This document shows, piece by piece, positions 44,051 through 56,700 of a DNA stretch of 64,000 nucleotides. The notes under the pieces were generated by a model, which saw only the letters and a list, made by a program, of their open reading frames with translations, was not told where the DNA came from and searched no databases. The DNA comes from Galeruca laticollis (lineage: Eukaryota > Arthropoda > Insecta > Coleoptera > Chrysomelidae): contig OY998175.1 of assembly GCA_963921935.1 (NCBI GenBank), forward strand, positions 225,764,122 to 225,828,121, read 5' to 3'. Position 1 is the stretch's first letter. Every line of letters begins with the position of its first letter. The position numbers were made by a program, and so were the translations under genes.

Positions 44051-45061
44051 CTTTTTGAAGTCAGTCCGGGACTGTATTTTTAAACAAGTTCTCGTATTTT
44101 GGTGAACGATCTTCGCTTATCGCTTTTGTTTTTTGCTGGTAATTAACACAATTTAGATTTCGAATTTAACAATGTTGGATTGTTTTATGACAGATTTTCC
44201 TATTATCTCAATATTTGGAGAATACTCACCAATTATATGTGATAGTTTACACTTACACAAGATATTTTTGTACTTTTTGTGAATTACAGTTTTTAACTTT
44301 AATCACAATTTGATATTATTGCTCCCTCGATTTAACTGTATTCTTTCCACATTAAATAAAAATATGATACAGTATTTTATTGAGGGTTGAATTCTCTTTT
44401 AAATAATACTAACTTTGTCAAAAATACATAAAGCGTTATAAAGTTTATAACTATTTTACTGAGTCAATTTCCCCACTCACCCCTACCAGTTATTTTACAA
44501 GATAGAGAAAAAGTACTGAACAAATTTACATAAAATGCGGTGGAGTAATAAACTTGAAAATAATTTCCAGCATTTCCGTATGCAACTTTATTGTACACAT
44601 TTTTTCCCCCAAGTTGTATGATCAATGGTCATTGAGATACAGCAGGGTTACTTCTTTTAATCAGAAACCCAGTACATGTCCTTAATTCAATGTTTATTTT
44701 CACTAATAACATTGTTAAAAATAGATAATTTAGTTTAAATAGTGCTTATTTATATTAAATATTATAAACTTTTTATCTAATTTATGTAATATTTTTATTA
44801 ATCTATCATATACAAGGAGCGATTAAAAAAATTCCTTAAAATATTATTAAAATTTTCCTAAAAATAAATTAAATTTCTAAAAATTTTTTTATCAACATAC
44901 ATAATTAATATAACTATTTTTCAATTCTAGCCAAATTTTCTTTTATTTACTGTTTTTTTGCAAGTTCATTATATTTCTGTAGATTGTAACTACGTTATTC
45001 AAGAGAACTTATCATTGCTTCTCCTGTTATTTAACAAATAATTATCCAAAAATCAACTTAC
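44051..45061. other. ERMP1 intron sequence, no recognised feature
   Basis: Strongly AT-rich. The first part may include 5' flank of the RTE-like LINE. No gene, RNA or clear repeat is visible before the exon-3 donor. Confidence 0.4.
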
Positions 45062-46102
45062 CAATAAGTTTACCAAAGTCTCTAAATATCCTAAAATCTG
45101 TATCAGACGGTATCCAGCCAGATTGAAATATTTCCTCTCCTATAACCCGCCCAGCTGGATGAGGTACTTGTTTATAAGCCTCTAATAACCAAGGAGCCCC
45201 AGGTCCAGTCTGGAATAACGTTATTTTCCCTCCAGCTCCAGCTGCTTCCAAGTTTACAACAATTTTACATCCTTTCGACCATTTATGTTGAGTTATGAAA
45301 CCGTGGGATGCTTGTAGTACTGTTTCCTCAGCTCCATTGAAGAGAAATATAACATTGTGACGAGGTTTATGCGGTAGTTTGGACATTTTTCTTATTATTT
45401 CTAACATTGCGACAACGTTGATACCATCATCACTACCACCTAAAAGCGGCTTAGGATTCAAAGCGGAATTAACCAATATTTAATACTTACCAGGGCTTGT
45501 AGGCACTGAATCAAAATGTGAATTAATTAATACGCTTGTATCAGTATTATTAGCACCGTGCAATTTTACGACAACGTTCTGTACCTTTGTGTATACATTA
45601 ATATTATCAGATTTGAGTAAGTTGGCGTAATATGAACCGCTGACCAATTGGATATCTAATTCTAATAATTGATTGGGGTTCGCGTTAATTTTAATTTGCT
45701 CGATTTCATGTTTTATGAAATTAACTGCAAGCACTTCGTTTTCGTATGATCCAACTACTTTAGGTCCCAAATTCGTGAGAAACTCGAGATCATGTATCGC
45801 CCTTTCAGATATAAATGCATCGGGATTATTTTTCTACAAATATTTCGTTTGTTTCATTGAAATAATGATGAAGAAATATATTTACTTACTTCGTCTGCAA
45901 CATTTAACGCTGTTGGTAAGATGTTATCAATGGTATATACAATTCCAATCAAGGATGAAATATATACGAGTATTATGATACCAAAGTAGAATGGTAAGCT
46001 GTGTATGCTATTTTTTGGCTTATCTAAACTAAGAGAACCATCGTCCCAATCCTTGGGTAATTCTCCTCTTTTTCTCATCCTTTTTGAGTGGATAGTAATC
46101 AC
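45062..46102 (-). CDS. ERMP1: ERMP1 exons 1-3 (ER metallopeptidase 1, catalytic half)
   Basis: Exons: 46102-45890, 45833-45491 and 45439-45062, all with GT...AG introns (56 and 51 bp). ERMP1 (FXNA/Felix-ina) is a zinc-dependent M28 aminopeptidase-like protein of the ER membrane. Exon 1 gives a short basic cytosolic N-terminus and one membrane segment (FGIIILVYISSLIGIVYTI, residues about 40-60). Exons 2-3 give the lumenal peptidase with metal ligands and catalytic residues in NSHFDSVP, GGSDDG, FNGAEE and SDTDFRIF. The last ligand lies in exon 4 at 5583-5882. The start could be the first ATG or the Met eight codons later (MRKRGELPKDW). The intron following exon 3 is 39 kb. No lesions are visible. 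Confidence 0.93.
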
Positions 46103-47479
46103 ATAAAAGTTTAACTATTTATTTTATGAAGATAAGATTAAACAATATAATTAAAATTGTAAACCGGCCAACATAAAAATGTAAACAATATTAAAATGGG
46201 TTAATACAAATATAAATGCATCAGAACTATTTTTGAAGTGTTTTGAACACGCGGCAAACGGTGTTGCCACTGATGACTGATGTTCAGCTTCGATTCATTT
46301 ACTTTAAATTAATATTTTTCATCAATATGATTCTTCGATTATTTTAACTATTAATATCCGCTATATAGTTATTATTAAGTGTAATGTATGAATATTTGAA
46401 AACTAAATAAATTAATTATATTATTTTGAATTTTGGCAACATAGTTTTTCGATTATTTTTGGTTAAATTTTCATGAAATAAAAAATACACCAGCAAAGCT
46501 TACGAGGCCTCATTTGATTTTAGATTTAAAAGAACCATAGACAAATAATATTATTACTTTCTTTATGAAAACCACTGTCACTTGTCAATAATTATAAGGC
46601 GTGTTCCTTTAGGCCATAAACTCTAGCTCTAGGCCATCGCGATTAGAGAGATGGAGAACGATTGAGACATGCTGAAGCCATTGGATGCGCGAGCAACGAA
46701 TGGTTGATGTATGTCTGCTGAACGATCATTTGTTGTAAAGTATTTAATATTGAAAAATTGAAAATATGCCTATGTACAATGTAATTCTTGCGTTATTAGA
46801 TGATGATGATAAATTCAGGAATACAGGAATTATTATGAAGAAATAATTCTAGCGTTTAATGTTATGTTGTCCCTTAGATGCCTAACCTTCAACCATAGAT
46901 AAACATATCCAAGTTATTTATTTATGATCAACTACAATTACCAAAAGAATGAGAGAACTTATCACAGTTTCTGTAAGGCACATTGAGGAAACTAGTTTCA
47001 TTAAACTTGTTTCTTAATTGCCGCAGACCAATAAAATTAATGTTTATTTACATCCATGTCGTCCGACGAGAATGTGCTAATACTATATTGATGGTCACGA
47101 ATATAAAGAGAAAACGTTTCATATTTTAGTGCAGTTAGTTGGACCACACATAACGAAAAACAAACGGGACAATTCAATTAATAAACGCTAATCACTACTC
47201 TCAGAATAACGAAACCGGACGAAACTTTAGCAATAAAACTAAAATTACAAGTTTCTTCTCGGTTGCGCAACTTTGCGAAACATATTTATTTTTGAACAGA
47301 ATGGTTTCATGAAACTTAAGTTTTGCGTTTCATGAAATTTGTTTCTTCAGTGGAGGGTTGTAGTTGTAAGTGCCCAGCTGTACGCTGTAATTTACAGTTC
47401 AAAAACCGTCCATAAAAGCACGCGTCGTGTTGACACAGTGTATGACGTGTATGTAGCAAGTTATTTGTTAAACAAGTAT
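46103..47479. other. Intergenic, ERMP1 upstream region
   Basis: AT-rich sequence upstream of ERMP1, presumably containing its promoter. I see no coding region or recognisable repeat. Confidence 0.4.
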
Positions 47480-47574
47480 CACAATGACTTGTTTTGTAGT
47501 ACGAGTGAAGTTTGTGCAACGAACCGCGAAGCAGTGAGTTGCGCAAATCACGAGTACTACATAAAGTCATTGTG
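47480..47574. repeat. Inverted repeat hairpin
   Basis: The arm CACAATGACTT...TAGTACGAGTGA...TTTGTGCA (47480-47518) pairs with TGCGCAAATCACGAGTACTA...AGTCATTGTG (47540-47574) over about 36 bp with several mismatches. The loop of about 20 bases reads ACGAACCGCGAAGCAGTGAGT. It is probably the remnant of a small non-coding element. The stretch 47575-48169 holds nothing I recognise. Confidence 0.6.
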
Positions 47575-48169
47575 ACACAAGTTTTACGCAATATTTTTTA
47601 TAATTCGCGTTTATTTAATTTTTTAGATAAAGTAGAATTACAAAATCTCTGTTTTTAAACTAGGATGGGAGGGTTTGAATCTAAGTTGAAAATTCTGAAA
47701 ATTCCTGATTGGTCAGATCACAGATGGTTTTATTCAGCCCTTTTGACATATTTTGATCGAATAATTGTGTAAAGTGTAAACAAACTTTCATTTAAGAAAA
47801 TAGAGGATGATTGCGATCTATCTATATTAAATCATGAACAGAATTATTTCTATAGTATATCTTCACATAGATATCTGGTAATTTATCTCAAAAATCGAAC
47901 GTTATGTATACCTATATATTGATCCTATACAATATTATAATAAACAATCAACAAATAATTGATGAGTAAACGTCAGAGTACTTTATTTATAAATATTTTT
48001 AATATATAATTTATTCACATTTACCTTTAAGACCATTTAATATAATAATTTGCTAGCTAGAATCACACTAGGCCATTTTATAATTTGTTTCAAGGCTAAA
48101 GTCAAATATCAAATAAAAATAAACGGTTTTAAAGATTAAAACTATCTTTTCCGCATCTGTGGCCCTAAA

Positions 48170-48680
48170 CAATATTCTATCATAAAATTGTTACTTGTAT
48201 ACACTTCGGGGAATGTATCGTGCTAACAAACCGAAAATAACCAAAAATTTAGTATATCTGGATTTATAGGACCCGCTGTACTCGCTCTAGTCAACTGTAA
48301 ATCAATAGGGTACATCTGTGAGACATCTTGAACAATACTCAATCATAAAATTGATCAATCGTATACTCTCTGGAGGCTGTATCGTGCTAATAAACTGTAA
48401 ATTCTCCATAAATGACAAAAATTTGGTACTCTAAGTACCATAGCACCCGTTGTACTGGCTTTAGTCAGCTGTACTGTAGCACCTGTTGTATTGGCTCCGG
48501 TGAGCTGAACATCAATAGGGTTCATCTGTGAGATGTCCTGAATAATATTCAATCATAAAATTGGTGACTTGTTGAACTCCGGAGGCTGTATCGTGCTAAC
48601 AAACTGAAATTTCTCAAAAAATGACAAAATGTCGTACTTCAAGTACCTTAGCACCCGTTGTAGTGGCCGACGACAACGAC
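48170..48680. repeat. Tandem repeat of about 165-210 bp units
   Basis: Three diverged units are marked by AATCATAAAATTG at about 48177, 48342 and 48551. Each continues through GGAGGCTGTATCGTGCTAA and ATCAATAGGGTTCATCTGTGAG. The second unit has an extra internal duplication of about 40 bp (GCACC...GTTGTA...GGCT). Minus-strand translation of a unit gives repeated QLTGANTTGAT-like peptides, but stops make coding unlikely. Confidence 0.65.
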
Positions 48681-49088
48681 GACATACACACATGATTTTT
48701 TTCCAAAACCCGTTTTTTCGTGTTGTTGTTGATGGAAAACGTAAAAATAACTCAAAATTTGTTTTTCAAAATTCCAACTTTTTTGGGGGTAAACCAATAC
48801 TTTTCTCGCATATTAGATAGGTTGGGCGGAAAAGTAATACATTCTACAAACAATAACCAACTGTATGACACTAAAAAAGTGTTCAAAGAGACTTCATTGT
48901 GACAGTGTAAACAATGTTATAATGAAATCTCTTTTATACGGGAATAATAAAAAATAATTTAGTGAATTAGTCAAAGAATTGTTGTGAGAAAAGGCGAAAA
49001 GTGATTTAATTTCGTCAATTTTTAATAATACGCTTAATCAAATTTGAATATTTAATTTTGTAAAAATTTGTGAATAATTGGACAATAA

Positions 49089-49205
49089 ATGGGTAAAATC
49101 TGTGTTGTGAAAAGTTGTTCAAATAGGCGTGAATCAGAAGACCGAAAAATTACTCACTTCAGTCTCTGTTGTTGTATTTGCAACCAAACAGTACCTAGGT
49201 ATGTA
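49089..49205 (+). other. Possible THAP-like first exon
   Basis: An ATG at 49089 opens MGKICVVKSCSNRRESEDRK and ITHFSLCCC, reaching a GTATGT splice donor near 49200. The CX4C spacing at the start followed by a His-Phe motif resembles the N-terminus of THAP zinc fingers, as in the P-element transposase at 15643. No continuing exon was found downstream, so this may be a remnant. Confidence 0.3.
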
Positions 49206-51008
49206 AAATTTACTTTATAAACGATTGTTCATTTTTATAATTTTTTTCGTATTCTAACGCATTTACCTTGTCCATTTCTATAATCTACTCAAATAACTGT
49301 TGGTCAGTTGGTGATTTTTAAAAAAAAATCCTGATGCGAATGTGGCGCTACCCTAATTTAATGCATTTCTAACTACACTTCATATACAGAGATGATTCTA
49401 TTTACCATATACGTAATACATTTTTTTTTCACTTCTAATATAAATCTCAAATAACGTCTAGGTTACTTCAAAAGGAATAGAAATGAAGTAGATAAACATG
49501 AAATATATAGTACGCACATAACCAATTAGAGTTATTATCTTTAGTAATCATTTCTTCGATAGCTACACACTAATATAGCCATATACATATTGACAAATTA
49601 AATGACGATAGAGTACCTCATGGAATGATTTTTGTTTTCATACGGAATTTATTTTTATATACCTGTAGACCCATGAAAATTTAAATTAGGACCAATCTCA
49701 TTACATAAAAAGCACCGTTGTGGAGACATAGTTTTTAATAAAAATCTAGATAAAAGAAACACGTAAAAATCACAACACAGGGATAAAACAAATAACAAAA
49801 TCACTAAACATCGAAACCACAGCCTAATTTTACTATGCTCTGTCCACAAATCACCCACCTTTAGCTGTGTCCAAACAAACAACCATAGAGAAAATTTAAT
49901 ATATTATTTGTCTATGCTAACAACCACATACGTATATGAACATCCTTTACCACTCCCCTGAAGGTCTAAGCGTCAAAGCGGGAATGATACAGCCAATGAT
50001 ATTAAACAATGCAACGTCTCGTGACTCGCATGCGCGTATTGATCTTGGCCACAGACATATATATGTCGGCACCATTGAATAAATCAAGACAATGGTCGGC
50101 ACTCTGATGATCGCCTCGCTTCCCTGACCGCTAGGCGCAGTATATTTTATTTATATGTATATGCTCTTTACCCCTATTCTCTATAGTACCCTTGCAGATG
50201 TCTACTGTCAATCATAGATAAAATATCTCTATTTCATACGTAATACATATTTATATGCATATGCTCTATCATGATACAATTATTGATGTCTATACATTAC
50301 AGTTAGAAAAAGAAGTTCACAGTTTCCGTTATGTTTTACGTCATTTCTTTCCTTCCTCCTTCTTCAGATATCCAACATACTTTTAAACAAGGCTGACATC
50401 TAACTTTCAACCATCGTTGAAACATCCCAATCAAGTACAATTATAAAAAGAAGAGGATATGTTTTGTCAAGCTCGTTCCTTTGTGTATATATGTTCTAAG
50501 CTTTTTCCATATACGTAATGGCTTTTTCCCTCTCTGTAAACCATAGATAAATACTCTTACTTCGCTTCTTCTTTACCCTACTTTAGGTCTACTGGTAATA
50601 TTCCTTTGAATTTCTATTGTATTAGATGATAATACGAGTTTCTGTTTCTAATATCTTATCACTCCTGGCTTTTCTTCTGTATTGTCTTTTAGATATGATT
50701 TTAATTTTCCACCTTTTAGTCCATTCTTCTGAGAAAAAATGATCTTGAATGTTTGAAGAAACAATTATAGTCTTGGAGAACAGCTAGGATAACAGTTTGT
50801 CTGTTATGGTGGTAGGAAGGACTGAAGAAAATATGCCCAAAAACGCTACACTGTGGAACTCCAGTTGTAACAAAAAAGCTGTCGAACATTATTGCTCTTC
50901 ATTGATATCCTGGTGCTTCCTTGTTGTTGTTTTACTCATTTTCCGTTCAACATTTTGTATATTTTAAATTTTAGTTATTGTAAAATAAAAATTAGTGACA
51001 AAAATAAT
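49206..51008. other. Intergenic, no recognised feature
   Basis: AT-rich DNA between the possible THAP remnant and the PTPMT1 stop codon. Short pieces such as ATGCTCTATCATG and CCATAGATAAA recur (near 49900, 50210 and 50540), but I cannot define an element. Confidence 0.35.
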
Positions 51009-51897
51009 TTAAATACATTTAGAATTATTTACATTATTCATATTATACATTTTAAATATACGTAGAGCCTCCCATTGCTTAGTGTGCATTAAAATATGCG
51101 GCCTCTTATCTTTCATGTGTTCAACGGCTCTCTCAGGCGACCACCCATATCTCTATAATAAAATCACTTAAACTATTTGAGTCACTCTGTATATATACTT
51201 TCACTTACGTGCATTAAATAACAGCCTACTAATGTAGCACTTCGTGTTCTACCAGCTTTGCAATGAACATAAACGGAATTGGTCGATACACCATCAACGA
51301 TATGTCTATTTTTTACGTATTTATCAATAAATTCCACACCTTCTATCAATTTACTTTGACAGGGGGTCGCGAATATATCAGTCGTTGCTAGTTGTAGAAA
51401 TTCGACACCTTGGTCTTTCCAAGACTGAAAACGGAAAAAAATCTGTATTTTTTTCAGCAAGAAACTGTAATTAAATGCACATACCTGAGCATCGTTGGCT
51501 AAAAATAGTTCGTAATCTTCGTTCATGGATATAACAGCTTTCACATGTTCTTTTTCTATCAACTAAAAATTAATTCATTTTCTAAAATGAACGGTACTTT
51601 ACCAGTATTTAATATTAATTTGATCACTATTATTAAAATATTAATCATTATTTTAACGTATATTTAGTTGAATAAAGAAAGGTGTTCACAAAATTATCCT
51701 TTAAAATATAACCTATAAATTTGTTTACAAACATAATAAAAATATTAAATATTACTCACTTCTTTAGTTAAACTTTTAAATGGTAAAGCACCTAATATAA
51801 CAACGTCGTCAATCCTATTGTACCATTGTCTGGTAGAGACCCTTTCCATGATAACATTGTAGACCAATGTTGGATAAAAAGTAAATCTCGCAAACAT
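51009..51897 (-). CDS. PTPMT1: PTPMT1, mitochondrial phosphatidylglycerophosphatase / dual-specificity phosphatase
   Basis: Exons: 51897-51760, 51564-51487, 51424-51209 and 51152-51009, all junctions in frame. The product of about 191 residues starts [20 protein letters not shown]; an upstream Met at 51936 is less likely because the family begins at MFAR. PTPMT1 dephosphorylates phosphatidylglycerophosphate in the mitochondrial inner membrane, a step of cardiolipin synthesis. Visible family features are [16 protein letters not shown], the general-acid region (TTDIFATP), and the P-loop HCKAGRTRS with catalytic Cys and Arg (CX5R). The C-terminus has [20 protein letters not shown]. It is transcribed in the same direction as SDHD upstream. 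Confidence 0.93.
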
Positions 51898-52638
51898 TTT
51901 TTTAATAAACAATATTATACTGTTATTATCAATCATTTAAAACTATTTCAGTCTCATGTTTCCATGTTTTTTTTTAAATTTTAACCCGAACTTATGTGAC
52001 ACTTGACACAATTAGTGCACATCCAAAGATTATACACACTGCCCATCTATTCCCTCCTATTTATTAGAGAAAGCGAGAGAAAGTCTTCAAAGGAATGTAA
52101 ACTCCGTCTGACCTTACGTTTATTTGTAGATTCTGGGTTCATGGAAGGATATTATGACAAAAGTTTTAGAATTTATGTATAATACAGGGGTCATACTAAA
52201 TATACTATTAAAAAATATAAAGCATAAATAATATTTACTACTTATACGCCCACTTAAAGATATTTCATCTTCATGTTTTATTTTAATTTTAAAACGACCT
52301 TATGCTACATTTGGCGCAATTTGTGCTTATCACTTTCATTATTTATTTGTAGTTTCTGTATTTGTCATTTTAACTCAAATACGGGGGCCGTATACTAAAT
52401 ATACTAATACAAAACATCTTGTAAACTGAAACAGACAATTTATAGACTCCAAAGGGAAAAAATCACTATCCAGTATCCAATAGAGTATTAAAAAAATTAA
52501 AAACTACTTCAACAAAAACGTTTTTTTTATTTTAAATACTCTTACAGACAATTAATTCATATAAATAAAAATACATCAATCAACATTTTAAATGATATTT
52601 AATGACAAATACTGTAATTTTTGAAAGTATAATACAAA
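51898..52638. other. Spacer between SDHD and PTPMT1
   Basis: It contains the PTPMT1 upstream region and the SDHD 3' region. Two stretches (around 51955-52080 and 52265-52340) look like diverged duplicates: both hold CTTCATGTTT or CTCATGTTT, TTTTAA, and CTTATGTGACA or CTTATGCTACA near TTGGCGCAA or TTGACACAA. No gene is visible. Confidence 0.45.
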
Positions 52639-53250
52639 TCATTTCTTTGCTTTGATCGCCCAGATGTTTTGGATGGTTGAACCTATACCGACATTGTGGT
52701 GATTATAATATAGAAGTCCTCCTAATGTCGATATCGAAAGGAGGTATAATAGAGCTAGAGTAACTTTTGGGAGTACTGGACCAACCACTATTGGTCTCAC
52801 GTAATCCACGACAGCTGCTTCCAAACCCCTAAAAATATAAACTCAAAATTTTCATAATAAACAGTTTATTTTCACAACACATACCAGTGGAAATGAATCA
52901 CTGTTGTAATCGCAAGTATATCATCCAGTCCTCTGCTTGGGGATAAGATTGCTAAAGGAGTGATACCAATAAGTGCGACTGTAATAGCTTTTTCAATTGG
53001 CCATAATTTGCTGTGATCAGCAGACATATTTCTTTTAGGAACGAATTCTTTAATTTTGGAAAATAATTTAGATTCTTTGTTATTTCCATTGATAAATTGT
53101 GTAAAAGACTTTCTTGAATTTACGTTAAAGGTGGCTTTAAAGATATTTGGTGTCACTATAAAAAAAGAATTATGTAATATTAGTAGATAATATTATATTC
53201 AATGTACCTTGAATTCTAGCTGCATTTTTCAGGACAATAGCTAAAGCCAT
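52639..53250 (-). CDS. SDHD: SDHD, succinate dehydrogenase cytochrome b small subunit
   Basis: Exons: 53250-53208 (43 nt), 53155-52885 and 52828-52639, giving 167 residues. SDHD is one of the two membrane anchors of complex II and binds haem and ubiquinone in the mitochondrial inner membrane. The N-terminus (MALAIVLKNAARIQVTP) is a basic, Asp/Glu-free mitochondrial targeting sequence extending to about residue 65. Three hydrophobic segments follow: about KAITVALIGITPLAIL, LDDILAITTVIHFHWGLEA, and VLPKVTLALLYLLSISTLGGLLY. The conserved HFHWGLEA...DYVRP block includes the haem and quinone-site residues; its Trp codon is split across the second intron. It shares a 549-bp upstream gap with Rpt5. 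Confidence 0.94.
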
Positions 53251-53799
53251 GGTAGAATGATAAATTAAGAATTACTTTGGATTCAATATCTGATAATTAT
53301 ATAAATTTTTATAAGAAATACATTCCAATTTATACTGCGTTCAAAATATAATTCCGTGTTATTTTTGAATATGTGTATTTAAAAATAAAGAGCATTGATC
53401 AAAGGGAGATAACAGATATCAAATAGAGAAGAATTACTGTAGAGTAAAAGTTGAACATAGCTTTGTTTCGTTCTGAAATTGACATTTGTTTCTTGTAAAA
53501 AAGAAGAATGTTGAACATACAGAAACATCGAACTAAAAAGCAAAATTACTCTTTCGCTATTTCATCAAATATAATGAAAATCTTTTCCGGAATAATTAGA
53601 GAGATTAAATGAAAATCACTCAATGATATTATTTTCCTTATTGATACGAAGACTTTACTATGGTCCACCAATGATTGAAGAACGTATTTAAACGCCGTCA
53701 TGACTTGCGTTTGTACTTTTGACAGTCAAAATTACTGACGTATATTTGACATCAACTTTTATTTTGAATGATTACTAGTTTTCTGAATAAAATAAAATT
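53251..53799. promoter_or_regulatory. Shared upstream region of SDHD and Rpt5
   Basis: The start codons of two divergently oriented housekeeping genes are 549 bp apart, so this interval must contain both promoters. I see no TATA box I would trust and no CpG-rich block. Rpt5 leader sequence probably covers the last 60-100 bases. Confidence 0.6.
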
Positions 53800-56700
53800 A
53801 TGTCTACGTTAGAAGATGTATCAATTTGGGAAGATGGAGAAGAATCTTTGGGGGAAGAAGTTTTGAGAATGTCCACTGATGAAATAATCAGCCGTACTCG
53901 TTTATTAGACAACGAAATTAAAATAATGAAGAGCGAAGTTATGAGAATAAACCACGAACTGCAAGCCCAAAACGAAAAGATAAAAGAAAATACGGAAAAG
54001 ATTAAAGTGAATAAAACTTTGCCGTACCTCGTATCGAACGTAATCGAACTGTTAGATGTGGATCCACAAGAAGAAGAGGAAGACGGCGCCGTTGTCGACT
54101 TGGACTCGCAAAGAAAAGGAAAATGTGCCGTCGTGAAAACCTCAACCAGACAAACCTACTTTTTACCAGTAATAGGTGCGATACGAATGTTTAACGAAAG
54201 GTAAATGTAAATATTCTTATAAACTTTCTGTTTAGGTCTTGTGGACGAGGAAAAATTAAAACCAGGAGATTTAGTCGGAGTAAACAAAGATTCGTATTTA
54301 ATATTAGAAACTTTACCTGCAGAGTATGATGCTAGAGTTAAAGCTATGGAAGTAGACGAAAGACCTACGGAACAATACTCCGATATAGGAGGTTTGGACA
54401 AACAGATACAAGAACTTATAGAAGCGGTTGTTCTTCCAATGACACACAAAGACAAATTCGTTAATTTAGGAATTCATCCTCCAAAAGGTTAGTTTATTTA
54501 TTGTATAAAATGAGGTATTTTAGTATTGAAATCTTGAAAAAATTTGATTTTTTTTATGAATTAAAGTTATTAATTTTTCATCTATCTTTGATCGTTTCTG
54601 AGATATCAAGCAAGAAAGTGAAAAATTGAGTGATCGAGTTTTGGTTTTTTCTTGGTAACTCTGTTCTATGTCATGATACGAAAATTGTGATCATATACTT
54701 TTTGTTACTTTTTTACGCTCTACAATTAAGGTAAAATGAATTTTTCACATATCTTCGACCGTTGTTGAGATATCCAGTGCGAAAGTGAAAAACTGAGTGA
54801 TCGAGATTTGTTTTTTTCTCGATAATTCGGTTCTGTCATGATACAAAAATTGTGATCCTATACTTGTTTGTTGCTTTTGAATATGTTATGGAGGGGGCTC
54901 AGAAAAGTGTTAAATTTGGTTTTTTCTCTATAACCCAGCTATACTTCACGATACAAAAATTGTGCTCATATACTTTTTTGTTGCTTTTTCTGCGCTCCAC
55001 AATTAAGCTCTTATGAATTTTACACCTACTGTTGATCGTTGTGGAGATATCAAGCGAGAAAGTGAAAAATTGAATGATCGAGATTTGTTTTTTCTCAGTA
55101 AATCTGTTTTTTGTCATGATATGAAAATTGTGATCCTATACTTTTTTGTTGCTTTTTTACGCTCTACAATTAAGGTCTTACGGATTTTTCACTTACTGTA
55201 CATCGTTGTTGAGATATCGAGTGAGAAAGTGGAAAGTTGGGAGATCGAGATTTGTTTTTTCAGTTTTCTTCTTTATGGCGATAGATACCGAAAAAGTGTA
55301 TGAAATCAAACTTGTAGAGCATCTTAATACCTACAAGTTTGATTTCAGACACTTTTTCAATATCCATCACAGGAAAGATGAAAACTGAAAGAAACAAATC
55401 TTCATCACTCAATTTTTCACTTTCGCGCTCGATATCTCAACAATGATTAACTGTAGGTGAAAAATTCATATGACCTAAATAGTAGAGCGCAAAAAAACAA
55501 CAAAAAAGTATATAAGGACACCAAATTTAACACTTTTCTGCGGGGTTGGGCTGATTTAAATCGCTTGATTTTTAAAATTAAAATCATGATCTGAAATCAA
55601 TTTTTTTCTTTTTTATTCAGAATCAGATAACAACATAATATAAAAGTTTTTTCAAAAATCAAAATAAGTATCTGCTTTTAGCAAAAACAACAAAAAAGAA
55701 GTACATATTTCCAAATTCTCAAACTAAACGTAACAGCTAAATTTTATTACTGTATATTTTCAGTCTATGCATTTTCGTTACACAATTTAAACAAAAACAC
55801 AAGTTTTCCTCCTTTTTCTATGCCTAATCTGTTTCTAATATCCGAGTGTAGAAGACCAAAAGAGCTAAATACGCGTTCTACTGAAGCTGAAGAAGCAGTT
55901 GCACACAGGAACTGTTTTATTATTGGCAACTGTTTCAAGATTTCCGGCGCATCATTTTGTGATAACCACCATGGTAGTCCGTTTACATTTTTTATTACTT
56001 CGTCCGAAAACATAACTTGCTTAAATGGAGCACTGCGGGCATTTAACTTTATTACTAAAGGTAACAGTCCAGTGTTTTCATGTAACTCGTTAATTGTTTC
56101 CAAAGCTATATTCTTTTCTTCTGGTGTTAACTGGTATTTTGTTTTTTGTGGATTCAACATATACGCTATAAAATGATATGGTGTTAGTGCTTGTTTATAT
56201 TGATTATTAAATTGTTGTGTTTGTTGTAATGGTAATTCCACAGATTCATCAAAGATATATTGTAAATGTTTCCACTGCTCTACAACATCTGCGATAGTAG
56301 CATTTTTCCTCTGCACAGTGAAACTTTTTGGTAAATAGTGGAATCAATCTCCTTTTTATTTTCTTCGCAGATTTTTAATATAATGTCCCACTGAGTGACA
56401 TACATCTCTACGCAGTCACCAAGGCTATTCCATCGCACATCGCTTGGAAGGACTAAGCGCTGCCTCCTGCTTGACTGAATTTAGCTCTAGCCAAATGGTT
56501 ATTTCGAAAATATTTAACAATTTGGACCACATGTTCTTTAACGTCTTTAACTTGAAAGTCCTTGTACAGTAAATTAAAAATATGTGCAGAGAAGCCATAA
56601 GTTATAACTTTTGCGTTCGTTTTTTCTTATAATGTTTTTCTCATAAGTGTCATATTTGCAACATTGTCACAATAGCTATTTGTATAACAAGGGAGGAAAG

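Larger units (their letters stand above)
5883..45061 (-). other. Giant ERMP1 intron 3 (39.2 kb) filled with nested transposons
   Basis: The ends are a GTAAGT donor next to 45062 and a TTTAAG acceptor next to 5883. The phase-1 junction rebuilds a continuous ERMP1 reading frame, so all 39,179 bases should be removed from one transcript. Nearly all recognised content is transposon-derived on both strands; the pieces are listed separately. The stretch 5883-6118 directly after exon 4 shows no feature. Confidence 0.9.

Noticed and set aside
46600..47100. Search for an rRNA, snRNA or tRNA gene in the ERMP1 upstream region
   Set aside because: No conserved boxes, cloverleaf arms or Sm-site pattern that I could support.
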